A program made the translations under genes and the position numbers. Below the pieces are notes generated by a model, which did not search any database, had not been told where the DNA came from, and saw only the letters and a list, made by a program, of their open reading frames with translations. A stretch of 64,000 nucleotides of DNA, taken from assembly GCF_014256275.1 (NCBI RefSeq), contig NZ_JACCFE010000002.1:1488001-1552000 (forward strand), in the 5' to 3' direction. This DNA comes from Rhodococcus sp. 4CII (GTDB lineage Bacteria; Actinomycetota; Actinomycetes; Mycobacteriales; Mycobacteriaceae). Each line of letters opens with the position of its first letter. Position 1 is the first letter of the stretch. Below are positions 44,231 to 53,097 of the stretch, piece after piece.

Positions 44231-46506
44231 ACCTCCACAACTTCGGTGAGCAGGCGCTCGAAACCGCGCGCCGTGTCTTCTATCCGGTACCGCTGTTCCA
44301 CCCGTGCACGCCCGGATCGCCCCTGCCGTGCGCGTAGTCCCGGGTCCGCCGCCAAAGAGAGGAGCCGCTGCGCCATCGCACGTGCATCTCCGACCGGCAC
44401 CACATATCCCTGTTCACCATCGGTGACCATGTCTCGCAGGCAACCGCAATCGGTGACCACGAGCGGCACACCCGCGGCCATGGACTCGATCGCTATGATC
44501 GGCACTCCCTCGTGCACCGACGACAGGCAGGACACGTCGAGCCCCGGCAGGAGTTGTCGCACATCGCGCCGCACCCCCATGAATCGCGTGCGGTCGGAGA
44601 TTCCGAGTTCGTCGGCAAGAGTGTGTAGCTCATCCTCGCGTTCGCCACCCCCGATCACAACCAATCGCACCCGGACATCGGATTCCGCCACAGCGGAAAT
44701 CGCTTCGAAGAGCACCTGGTGCGCCTTCTGAGCGCTGAGCCGGCCGACGATTCCGACGATGAAGTCCCGGTGGTCGAGACCGAGCGCGGCCCTCGCACGC
44801 TCACGGTCCGTGTTGCTCGGCAAGGGTGGCAGCACGATCCCGTTCGGGATCACCACCTCGCGCGTGCGGCGCCAGGCGAAGCGTCCTACCCCTTCTTCCC
44901 GGCGCAGGTACTCACCCTGTCGCGGGGCCAGTAGGACGAGCGCGGTCGACAGCCACAGCGTCTCCACGGTGGACCGCGGCAGGCAGCGCTTGCCGACGGA
45001 GGTCAGGTCCATGTCGTGGGCCGCCACGATATTGGCACGCACTCCGGCGAGTCGTGCCGCGATTCGCCCCAGCGCCAGCGCCGCCCGATGGTGATGAGTA
45101 ACGAGCACCGCGTCCGTGTGATCGCGTCGCAGGCTTCGGATCAATCGTGACAGGGTTCGAACGTCGTAGCGCCCCGTGCGTTCGAGGACTTCGACATCGA
45201 ATCCCGCCCTCCGGAACTCCTCGCCGAGCGGCCCCGCCTCGCGCAGGCAGATCAGGCGCGGTCGTACCACCCGCGGATCGAGATTCCGGAACAGTTCCAG
45301 CATCAGGAGCTCGACGCCCCCGACGAACGTCAGATCCAACACCAGACTGAGCCGGATCGGCCTCGTCGAACGACGTGAGCGTCGCCCCGCCACCTCCTCG
45401 AGCGCGCGTTCGCTCTCGGCTACGCTGGCGCGCAGACTGAACTCGGACTCGACTCGGGTTCGCGCTGCCAGGCCCATGTCCGTGGACTTCTCGGTGTCCG
45501 TCAACACTCGCAACAGTTTCTCGGCCAGCGCCGTCGGCGCACGTGGGGGCACGAGGAATCCGGTCACACCCTCCGAAATCATTTCTGGAACGCCGCCGAC
45601 CGCGGTACACACCGCCGGTCGACCGGTGGCCATTGCCTCGAGCAACGCCATCGGAAAGCATTCCACGCTGTACGAGCTCAGGACGAAGACGTCCATCACT
45701 CCGAGCAGCTCCCTCACATCCTGCCGGGAGCCGGTGAACACGACGCGGTCGGCGATGCCCAGCTCACCGGTCAGCCGTTCCAGATCGCCTCGCATCGGCC
45801 CGTCGCCGACTACCAGGAATTTCGCGGCGGGCAGCTTGTCGATGACCAGCCGCGCCGCGCACAACAACGTGGCATGGTCCTTCTCGGGACGCAGCGCGGC
45901 CAGAATTCCCACCACCCGGTCGCGCCGGCCGATCCCGAGCTCGGCGGCCGCTGCCCGGTCTCCGTTCGGATCGAACGCTGCGGGATCCACCCCGTTGTGG
46001 ACTATCCGGATCTTGCCCGGCGGGATGTGCAGATCGTCTACCAGATACGGAACCTGCAATTTCGCCACGCCGAAATAGGCACTCGTCACCGGGCCGAGCG
46101 CGCGGTCGACGATCCGCCGAAGGACGCTCCTCGTGGTGGTCTCACCACAGTTGTGAACCCAGACGACCGTCCGGGGAACTCGCGCCAGAACAGCTGCGAC
46201 ACGGCCGAGGGTCTCGGCGTTGAAGCCGCGCACGATCATGATGTCCGGGGCGATCCTGCGCGTCTCCCGCACGAGGTCGCGAAGCGCACCGACCACCTGC
46301 AACTTCGTTCGTCGCAACGCCACGGCGGGAACTTCACCGGCCGCCAGGGCCGGAAAAAGCTCCCCTTCACTCCCGATGCAGATGACGCTGGGCTCGAACC
46401 TCTTTCGATCCAGCCGGGGGAACAACGTCGCGACATGACGCTCGGCTCCACCGACGCGGAGGTCGGGCACCACATACAACACGCGCAGTGGGCGATCGGG
46501 GGTCAT
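44227..46506 (-). CDS. Two fused family 4 glycosyltransferases
   Basis: A 759-residue protein made of two complete GT-B units joined by a short linker (about residues 368-380). Unit one: VLYVVPDLRVGGAERHVATL to MALLEAMATGRPAVCTAVGG. Unit two: LSLVLDLTFVGGVELLMLEL to IIAIESMAAGVPLVVTDCGC. Both have the G-G-x-E-x-H/L start and the E-x7-E region of retaining GT4 enzymes, so both may be active and could add two sugars in sequence. Overlaps of four bases on both sides with neighbouring transferase genes make translational coupling likely. Confidence 0.9.
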   Translation of the reverse strand: MTPDRPLRVLYVVPDLRVGGAERHVATLFPRLDRKRFEPSVICIGSEGELFPALAAGEVPAVALRRTKLQVVGALRDLVRETRRIAPDIMIVRGFNAETLGRVAAVLARVPRTVVWVHNCGETTTRSVLRRIVDRALGPVTSAYFGVAKLQVPYLVDDLHIPPGKIRIVHNGVDPAAFDPNGDRAAAAELGIGRRDRVVGILAALRPEKDHATLLCAARLVIDKLPAAKFLVVGDGPMRGDLERLTGELGIADRVVFTGSRQDVRELLGVMDVFVLSSYSVECFPMALLEAMATGRPAVCTAVGGVPEMISEGVTGFLVPPRAPTALAEKLLRVLTDTEKSTDMGLAARTRVESEFSLRASVAESERALEEVAGRRSRRSTRPIRLSLVLDLTFVGGVELLMLELFRNLDPRVVRPRLICLREAGPLGEEFRRAGFDVEVLERTGRYDVRTLSRLIRSLRRDHTDAVLVTHHHRAALALGRIAARLAGVRANIVAAHDMDLTSVGKRCLPRSTVETLWLSTALVLLAPRQGEYLRREEGVGRFAWRRTREVVIPNGIVLPPLPSNTDRERARAALGLDHRDFIVGIVGRLSAQKAHQVLFEAISAVAESDVRVRLVVIGGGEREDELHTLADELGISDRTRFMGVRRDVRQLLPGLDVSCLSSVHEGVPIIAIESMAAGVPLVVTDCGCLRDMVTDGEQGYVVPVGDARAMAQRLLSLAADPGLRARQGRSGRARVEQRYRIEDTARGFERLLTEVVEV

Positions 46507-47567
46507 CGCAGCACCTCGCGGTAGAGGGCATCGAACCGGCGCCAGACGACGTCGACGTCGAACTCGGATCGGATGCGCTGCAACGCCTGGGATCCGAGCC
46601 TGGTGCGGGCATCGTCGTCGTAGACGACATGACGCAACGCTTGGGCCAGTGCTTCGACATCGTCAACCGGAACCAGCAACCCACAACGGTGGTCGATCAG
46701 CTCGGGAATGCCCCCCACGGCGCTGGCGACGACACACACGCCGTGGGCCATCGCCTCGAGTATCGCCATCGGCTGGCCCTCATTGCGCGATGGCAGGGCC
46801 AGGACCTGGGCGCTTGCCAACAATTCGGGCACCCGATCCGGAGCGAGCCATCCGAGCACCGTGACTGTGCTACCCACCGACAGCTCTTCGACCCGCTCCC
46901 GCGCGCGCTGTACTTCACCGTCTCCGGCGATCGTCAGTCGCGCGCGGCCCTTTCCGTCGCCGATCATCTTCGCCCACGCTTCGAGCAGGGTGAAGGTCCC
47001 CTTGCGATCGCCGACGCAACCGAGGAACAGAACGTGCACCGGTTCTCCTCCGGACGGCTGCCGTACCGGACGGCAAGGCCGCACCGCATTGGGAACGGAG
47101 ACGACCTTCGCCTGCGGCGCGATCCGTCCGAGTCGCTCCACCCACCGGTCGCCGAGTGCCACTACCACGTCTGCGCTGGTGAGGGTCGCGCGGATGATCG
47201 CCTTCAGTGGGCGCGGCGATCGGCCGTAGAACAGATGGAAATCGGAACCGTGTACGTGCATCACAACCGGCACCCGGAAGATTCGACAAATCCAGGTGAG
47301 GATGGCCTTTCGGATGAAGCTTCCGGCGACGGAGGTATGCAGGTGAACCACATCCGGCCGGTCGAAGACCAGAGCGGTCACGAACGAGCCCAGCCCCGTC
47401 ACGAACACCCCGATCCTCGTGACGACCGACCCGTTCCGGTGGGTACTGACATGGCGAATGTTCCACAGCTCCCACAGCGGGGTGGCTTGCATCGTTCGGA
47501 CGAAGCTCGCTACTCCGCCCCGGGTAGATGTGCTCGTCGATGCCCACAAGGCCCGCTGCCGGTTCAC
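46503..47567 (-). CDS. Family 4 glycosyltransferase
   Basis: GT-B glycosyltransferase of about 354 residues. VVHLHTSVAGSFIRKAILTW lies in the N-terminal half with VVMHVHGSDFHLFYG, then VLFLGCVGDRKGTFTLLEAW and the donor site EGQPMAILEAMAHGVCVVAS. GTG 47567 is chosen because GGGAG lies six bases before it and it overlaps the stop of the polymerase gene (GTGA); the open frame 12 codons further upstream lacks a ribosome site. Part of a run of overlapping transferase genes. Confidence 0.88.
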   Translation of the reverse strand: MNRQRALWASTSTSTRGGVASFVRTMQATPLWELWNIRHVSTHRNGSVVTRIGVFVTGLGSFVTALVFDRPDVVHLHTSVAGSFIRKAILTWICRIFRVPVVMHVHGSDFHLFYGRSPRPLKAIIRATLTSADVVVALGDRWVERLGRIAPQAKVVSVPNAVRPCRPVRQPSGGEPVHVLFLGCVGDRKGTFTLLEAWAKMIGDGKGRARLTIAGDGEVQRARERVEELSVGSTVTVLGWLAPDRVPELLASAQVLALPSRNEGQPMAILEAMAHGVCVVASAVGGIPELIDHRCGLLVPVDDVEALAQALRHVVYDDDARTRLGSQALQRIRSEFDVDVVWRRFDALYREVLR

Positions 47568-49087
47568 GTGCGCTCCCGTGTCGGTATCGCTACAGACCTG
47601 CATCCTTGCGCATCGGATGTCACATGGCCCTCAGTGGATCGATCGGCCCATCCGATCGTGATTCCGACGAGCAGCATCACGACCGCGTTAGGAAAGTCGA
47701 AGAACCGCAGGTCCACCGTGAGACCGGAGATTACGAGCACGATGAAGGCCATGATCGCCACAAGCGCGAGACGCCTTCCGCACAGGCCGTCGGCCGGCAG
47801 CACCCGGTATGAGTGGAAGAGACCGCGGGCCAAGAGAAAAAGCACGGCGAGCCACAACGTCAACCCGATCAGTCCCAGCTCCGCCGCGATGCCGAGCTCG
47901 TTGAAGTGGGACGCGATTCCGAAGCCGCGAATCCACGGAACATCGGGTGCCCACCGCTGGTGATGGTACGTGTTCATCGCGGTGAAGCGCCCGATCCCCC
48001 ATCCTGCCAACGGTTTCTCCTGGATCGCCCAGATCGCCGTCTTCGCAGTATTGAGCCGATCCTGCAATTCGTCGGGTGAGCCGACGCCGCCCGCGGAACG
48101 ATCGCTGCTGGTGAAGGCCGACCATTTGACGGTCACGGCGGCCGCGGCGACCGCACCTGTCGTGACAAATCCCGTTCGAAATCCCCTGGCAGACACCGCT
48201 CCTATCAACACGACGACAGCGAATGCCAGCCAGACGACTCGCGTGTGGGTCAGATAGACGCCGTAAGCGGACGCTACCGCGATAGCGGTGGCCAGTATCC
48301 TGCTCCACCGGGGTTCGCTCCGTGTTGCGGCCAGGAGGAGTGCCACGATGAAAGCGAGGATCAACACCACGCCGTTGACCACAGGCTGGTCGAAGATGCC
48401 GACGGCCCGCCCCTCCCAGCTCGGGGACTCGACTATGTAGCGGGGCCACACGAGCGCAGTCGGACCATGAAATTGCAGGATGCTCACCGCCGCCGAGTAG
48501 GCCCCCAGCGTCAGAATCGTCCACAGAAGTAGCCGGACTGCGGACACCCGGTCGAACGTGGCCCGCCCCACGACGAATACCGTGAACGGAATGATGGCGC
48601 CGGTCAGCACGAATCGCGGCACGGAGAGTTCTGCGCCGGAGAGTGGGATCACTGAGCCGTAGGGGTGCGAAGAGAACATCGAGATCATGTTCCATGTGAC
48701 GTAGAGAACCATTGCACACTCGATTGCGCCCAGACGCGGCGCGCGGTCGGCCCCCCGGGCGATCCAGATCGCCCAGGCGCCCACCACCCCGAGATACGCC
48801 AGGACGAAGGGATCCACCGGCAGGATGCTGGGTGTAGCCACCCGGAGAAACGTGGTGACCAGCAGCAGAAGCACAGCGACCACCGGATCGCGCAGCCCGG
48901 CGAAGACGAGAGCGCTGCCCACGGCGCCGAGCAGGAGAAGCACACCGAAGTGAGTCGGTACCTTCACCGCAGCCGCGAACACAACGAGCACGGCCACGGG
49001 AAACGCGACGCCCGGCATCCATCGGGAGACCGATCCACCCGTGGACGAAACGTTGGTGGGGTCGGCGAGGTGCGGAGTACTGCTCAT
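47564..49087 (-). CDS. O-antigen ligase/Wzy-type polymerase
   Basis: Polytopic membrane protein of 507 residues with about 11-12 hydrophobic segments and one large extracytoplasmic loop, the pattern of Wzy polymerases and WaaL ligases. The loop contains TAIWAIQEKPLAGWGIGRF, like the conserved W-x2-I-x4-P-x2-G-x-G of the O-antigen ligase superfamily, and a later GFGIASHFNELGIAAELG with the conserved His. It should join repeat units outside the membrane. ATG 49087 lies ten bases behind the Wzz-like gene. Confidence 0.85.
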   Translation of the reverse strand: MSSTPHLADPTNVSSTGGSVSRWMPGVAFPVAVLVVFAAAVKVPTHFGVLLLLGAVGSALVFAGLRDPVVAVLLLLVTTFLRVATPSILPVDPFVLAYLGVVGAWAIWIARGADRAPRLGAIECAMVLYVTWNMISMFSSHPYGSVIPLSGAELSVPRFVLTGAIIPFTVFVVGRATFDRVSAVRLLLWTILTLGAYSAAVSILQFHGPTALVWPRYIVESPSWEGRAVGIFDQPVVNGVVLILAFIVALLLAATRSEPRWSRILATAIAVASAYGVYLTHTRVVWLAFAVVVLIGAVSARGFRTGFVTTGAVAAAAVTVKWSAFTSSDRSAGGVGSPDELQDRLNTAKTAIWAIQEKPLAGWGIGRFTAMNTYHHQRWAPDVPWIRGFGIASHFNELGIAAELGLIGLTLWLAVLFLLARGLFHSYRVLPADGLCGRRLALVAIMAFIVLVISGLTVDLRFFDFPNAVVMLLVGITIGWADRSTEGHVTSDAQGCRSVAIPTRERT

Positions 49088-49097
49088 CGTCGTCAGG

Positions 49098-50558
49098 TCA
49101 CGAATGCGCGGTCTGATCCGAAGCGGACTCGCGGACCTTGACCAGGTCGACCGTGTCCAAGTCGTCCGAGTAGGCTGACTCGTCCGGTGAAGGGGTCGGC
49201 ACACTGCGTGGCGTGCATCGAGGATCGATGATCACGGCGCCGAGCAACCTCGATCCCACCTGTCCGAGCAGCCGGCACGCCTCCACCGTTTCGGGGACGC
49301 GCGTGGTGCCCCGCTCGACGACGAGCACGACCGCATCTGCTGCCGCGCACATCACTTGCGCCTCAGCAGCTTCCGTGATCGGCGGAGCCTCGACGACAAC
49401 CACGTCTGCGACATTGTGCGCGTGGTGGAGAAGGTCACCGAACCGCTCACGAGTGAACAGTGCGTAGGGATCACCGTGCTCAGTCCCGGGCGGCATTTCC
49501 GGCACAGCGCCTGGTGCCGACTCCTGGATGAACCCAGCGATCCCGGGTCGCCTGACGGCGGCGAGAAAATCGGCGACGCCCGGAGCTCCGTCGACGTTCG
49601 TTGTGTGCTCGGAGCTGCGCAGATCCGCCCACAAGATCAGGGAGCGTTCACCCTGAATCGCCCTGTGCTCAGCGATTGCCCGCACCACCTGTGCAACCCC
49701 CTCCGTACGTCGCGGCGCGGTCACCACAAGCGTTGCCGGTCGGGGAAGATCGGCCAAACCTACAATGTTTGCCAACCGTCGGAATTGCTCCTCGCGACGC
49801 TGCTCCGCGCGTGGTTTCCCGCCGCGTGGCACCTCGACCAAGGTCTCCACACCGATCTTCCCACGCACGTCGGCGGCGGTCGTGAGGCGCTTCGACACCG
49901 CATCCAGCGCAAGAGCTGCAACGCACCCGAGGATCAGGCCACCGAACAGCCCGAGCACTGCGTTCCGTATCAGAGATGGGCTCTGCTCGGCGACGCCTGC
50001 GGCGAGCTGCTGGTCTTGCAGCTCGTTTGTCGTGTCCAGTTCGATAGCAGTGATCCGGTCCTGCAGTTGTGCCATTGCGACGGGGTCTGCTTGGGGGGAC
50101 GAACGCTGCTGGTCCAGCTGTTGCCTGAGCTCGTCGAGGGTGTCTGCCCTGCCGGCAAACCGGACGGCGTTGACGTCGTCGCGGAAAGCCCCGGCCATCG
50201 CGGTTGCCGCGGTTGCTGCGGTCTCCGGGTCGTTCGCCGTGGCGTCGATGTACATGATCGGACTCGCGGCGGCCGTGCTGGCCGCGAAGGCTACGTCGTC
50301 GGGAACACCTGCTTGCGCCCGGATACGCTCCTGGTAGGGCCCGTTGTTGAAATAGTCGACGTACCCCACCACGAGAATTGCGTCCTGCTCGGGAGCCCGG
50401 CCCGGTGAGGAGACGATCAGCGCCGCCCTGCCCGTATAGCTGGCCCCGGCCTCCTTCACCGCTGCGACTGCTCCGAGGACCGCCAGCGCCGTGATGACGA
50501 GGACCAACACACGACGGCGCCAAATACGCTCGATCTGAACGTTCAATGTGCTGGTCAC
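49098..50558 (-). CDS. Wzz-type chain-length protein with inactive kinase-like domain
   Basis: A 486-residue protein with the layout of actinobacterial polysaccharide co-polymerases: helix (about 16-35), periplasmic domain to about 185, second helix (about 192-212), then a cytosolic BY-kinase-like domain. In that domain the Walker A position reads TAPRRTEGVAQVV in place of the GKS/T motif, Walker A' survives as WADLR, and Walker B reads VVVVEAPP. A tyrosine-rich tail is absent. It is likely a kinase-dead regulator of chain length. GTG 50558 has GGAGGG upstream; the longer open frame lacks it. First gene of the minus-strand run to 43 kb. Confidence 0.85.
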   Translation of the reverse strand: MTSTLNVQIERIWRRRVLVLVITALAVLGAVAAVKEAGASYTGRAALIVSSPGRAPEQDAILVVGYVDYFNNGPYQERIRAQAGVPDDVAFAASTAAASPIMYIDATANDPETAATAATAMAGAFRDDVNAVRFAGRADTLDELRQQLDQQRSSPQADPVAMAQLQDRITAIELDTTNELQDQQLAAGVAEQSPSLIRNAVLGLFGGLILGCVAALALDAVSKRLTTAADVRGKIGVETLVEVPRGGKPRAEQRREEQFRRLANIVGLADLPRPATLVVTAPRRTEGVAQVVRAIAEHRAIQGERSLILWADLRSSEHTTNVDGAPGVADFLAAVRRPGIAGFIQESAPGAVPEMPPGTEHGDPYALFTRERFGDLLHHAHNVADVVVVEAPPITEAAEAQVMCAAADAVVLVVERGTTRVPETVEACRLLGQVGSRLLGAVIIDPRCTPRSVPTPSPDESAYSDDLDTVDLVKVRESASDQTAHS

Positions 50559-50785
50559 GTGTCCCTCCCACCAACCGGTTGCGGAGAATCGCGCATCCCC
50601 GCTGTGATGTCGGCCGACTCGGCACACAAACGTCCAACCCACGGTGCCGACCCGAAGTGTCGACTTAACGATTCCCGACCTGGGGATTAATTTACAACAT
50701 CAATGAGGACTTGCGGTATGGTTTTGGCGGACTTTCCATATTTGGTGTTTGGAAGCCTGGAGCCGAGTAACATCGACGGCCAGAG

Positions 50786-51493
50786 GTGAGGTCGTTGGAT
50801 CTTCCGAGAACAAGAGTTGCAGTCGTCGCGGCCGTCAGGTTCCACCTCCGGCCGCTTCGCCGGATTCATGTTCCACGCCGGGCCCCGGCCTTACGCCTCG
50901 GCCCGACAGTCGTCGCCGGGCACGAGGTGGCGCTCCGGTCCCCGCGGCTTTCCGACGCAACCGCCTGGCGGGAAATTCGGCTGCGGGATCAGCATCTGAT
51001 CGAGCCGTACTGGGTCAGTTCTGCACTGAGTTGGCCTGAGCGCCACACCGAGACGATATGGGTGGACGAGTGCCTGCAGTCACGAAAAGCCGCCCGCGCC
51101 GGACTCTCGCTGCCATTGGTAGTCGAGGTCGACGGGCGATTCGCGGGGCAATGCAATCTCGAGCGCATCGACATGCGCACCAAGACCGCGGAGTTAGGGA
51201 TCTGGCTCGACGCACAGGTGACCGGCAGAGGCGTTTGCGCAGTCGTGGGCGCGCTACTCGCGGACTACGCGATCGACACATTGGGTCTACGCCGAGTCAC
51301 CGCGCCCATCTGTGTGGACAACGCTCCGGCCGCGAAGCGGGCTCAGCGCATGGGCATGAGACGTGAGGGCACAATTGCCAGCTTCCTCGACGTCGGCGGT
51401 CACCGTAGAGATCACGACATGTGGGCAATCACGTCGGATATGTGGGCGCTCACTACGACCATGAAGGAACCACATCACGACATCCAACATTGA
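50786..51493 (+). CDS. GNAT-family N-acetyltransferase (RimJ-like)
   Basis: Acetyl-CoA-dependent transferase of the RimJ/RimL type. The domain begins at about residue 38 (LRLGPTVVAGHEVALRSP) and runs through IRLRDQHLIEPYW, GQCNLERIDMRT, AELGIWLDAQVTGRGVCAVV (acetyl-CoA binding) and APICVDNAPAAKRAQRMGM, as in Rv0995-type proteins. The first 37 residues are not family-like, so GTG 50786 may be too far upstream. It could acetylate a sugar amine of the polymer rather than a ribosomal protein, but this is context only. Divergent from the Wzz-like gene. Confidence 0.8.
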   Translation: MRSLDLPRTRVAVVAAVRFHLRPLRRIHVPRRAPALRLGPTVVAGHEVALRSPRLSDATAWREIRLRDQHLIEPYWVSSALSWPERHTETIWVDECLQSRKAARAGLSLPLVVEVDGRFAGQCNLERIDMRTKTAELGIWLDAQVTGRGVCAVVGALLADYAIDTLGLRRVTAPICVDNAPAAKRAQRMGMRREGTIASFLDVGGHRRDHDMWAITSDMWALTTTMKEPHHDIQH

Positions 51494-51550
51494 CGCACCC
51501 TGTCCACCGCATTCGGTAGCGCGTGATTCGACCGGAACACGAACGGCGCG

Positions 51551-52894
51551 TTATTGTTCCGTTGTCCGGTGCGGTTGTTCCGACTCCAGGAGGGTGAACA
51601 CGCGCTCGAACGCCCCCCTACTCGCGCACACCTGCGCGCGTGCCGCCGCACGCAGCTCGGGACGCATATCCGGAGCCGCCCGCCACAGACGGTGAATCGC
51701 ACGCGTGAGTCGTTCGTCGAGCCCGTCCTCGGCGAGCTGTACCAACTCGACGCCGCCTGGGAACATCCCGCTCAGACCACCGAGTTTGTCGTCGTAATAG
51801 CGTGACGTAGACAATCCCACAACCGGAATTCCTTGGGCGAGAGCGAAAACGGCAACGTGGTATGCACCGGTGACGAGCACACGACACCGGGCCACTTCGG
51901 ACACCAGATCTCGGGCAGTGGCGAAGCGTCCCAACGTGGGTCTCACGACCGGGAACCCGTCCACCAGCGGCATCGTCGAACGACGATCCTCGGCCTCGTA
52001 TTCCGAGACGATCAGCGGGACGAGACCAGCGTCGACCGTACCGGCGAACCCCCTGACCACGCGGCCGACGACATCTTGAGCCCTTGCCGTGACCGGGGAA
52101 TATCCGGCAACCCGAAGGCATACCCCGATGTCCGTCCCGATCGAATCGGATTGCATGTCGTAGGCCAGCTCCACCGCGTCGTCGCCGGTGACCACGATCC
52201 TCTCGGAAGATACGCCGAGCGACCGCAGGAGCGCGGGGCCGCGCACTGCCTCTCGGACCGCGATGAGGTCGACCTTCGGCAAGACCCGCGCGGCATGCGC
52301 GAGTAGGTGGTCACCCGTGATCGGTCCGATGCCCTGACCACACATCGCAGTCGGTATTTGCAGGTCAGCCGCGCGCTCGAGCAGATCGAGGGTCCGGTGG
52401 GCTTGGTAGGGATCCACGTCGGTCATGTAGCCACCGCCCATGGCGAGCACGAGTGAGGCATCGCGGACGGCCATCGGAATGCGCGGAATGCGCCCGGTTT
52501 CGTCCGGCTCCGGGACCGATTTACGAAAGGAGTCACGAACCCTGCGCGCGTAGCGGCGTGGACGATCGGAGGCAGCCCACCAGCCCCCCGACACCGGGCC
52601 GACCAGCTGGGGCCCCGCATACGCAGGTACCTGCCACCACGGTCCGGATCGCGACCATCTGCTCCCACGGCGATAGGTGACCGGCTCTGCAGCGGGAGCG
52701 AACGCACGCAACAGGGACGGTGCGTAGGTCAGGACGCCGAGCCGGGCGCCAGGCCATCGTTCGCTCAGTCTCCTGACGGTGACGTCGAGGATGGCGAGAT
52801 CGCCTCTATTGGTGAGCCAGTACTCCCCGTTCTCGATCAGTACACGCACAGTCGAACTGTCGATGCCCGTCGTATCGGCCTCATAGTTCGCCAT
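51551..52894 (-). CDS. Polysaccharide pyruvyl transferase family protein
   Basis: Member of the polysaccharide pyruvyl transferase (CsaB-like) family, about 447 residues, expected to add a pyruvate ketal to a sugar from PEP. Typical blocks are ENGEYWLTNRGDLAILDVTV, VLAMGGGYMTDV, IPTAMCGQGIGPITGD and SEVARCRVLVTGAYHVAVFA with the conserved C-terminal GAYH. The frame is open further upstream, but ATG 52894 has GAGGACAG before it and starts just ahead of the conserved block. Convergent with the acetyltransferase gene. Confidence 0.88.
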   Translation of the reverse strand: MANYEADTTGIDSSTVRVLIENGEYWLTNRGDLAILDVTVRRLSERWPGARLGVLTYAPSLLRAFAPAAEPVTYRRGSRWSRSGPWWQVPAYAGPQLVGPVSGGWWAASDRPRRYARRVRDSFRKSVPEPDETGRIPRIPMAVRDASLVLAMGGGYMTDVDPYQAHRTLDLLERAADLQIPTAMCGQGIGPITGDHLLAHAARVLPKVDLIAVREAVRGPALLRSLGVSSERIVVTGDDAVELAYDMQSDSIGTDIGVCLRVAGYSPVTARAQDVVGRVVRGFAGTVDAGLVPLIVSEYEAEDRRSTMPLVDGFPVVRPTLGRFATARDLVSEVARCRVLVTGAYHVAVFALAQGIPVVGLSTSRYYDDKLGGLSGMFPGGVELVQLAEDGLDERLTRAIHRLWRAAPDMRPELRAAARAQVCASRGAFERVFTLLESEQPHRTTEQ

Positions 52895-53097
52895 GGCTGT
52901 CCTCGAGAGTCCGGAGAGATCGTGTACGGCTACAGTCTCGCGCGAGAACGCGGGGCCGACAACAGTCGCGTCAGCTGCAGCCGGGGAATGGATTCCGATC
53001 GACGCCGCTTGCGAGCACACCCCGACGGGGAGAGACTCGTGTCGACAGTACCGCAGACTTGAAGGCGCTGCACACCTCTACACCCCGGAGTTCGGCT

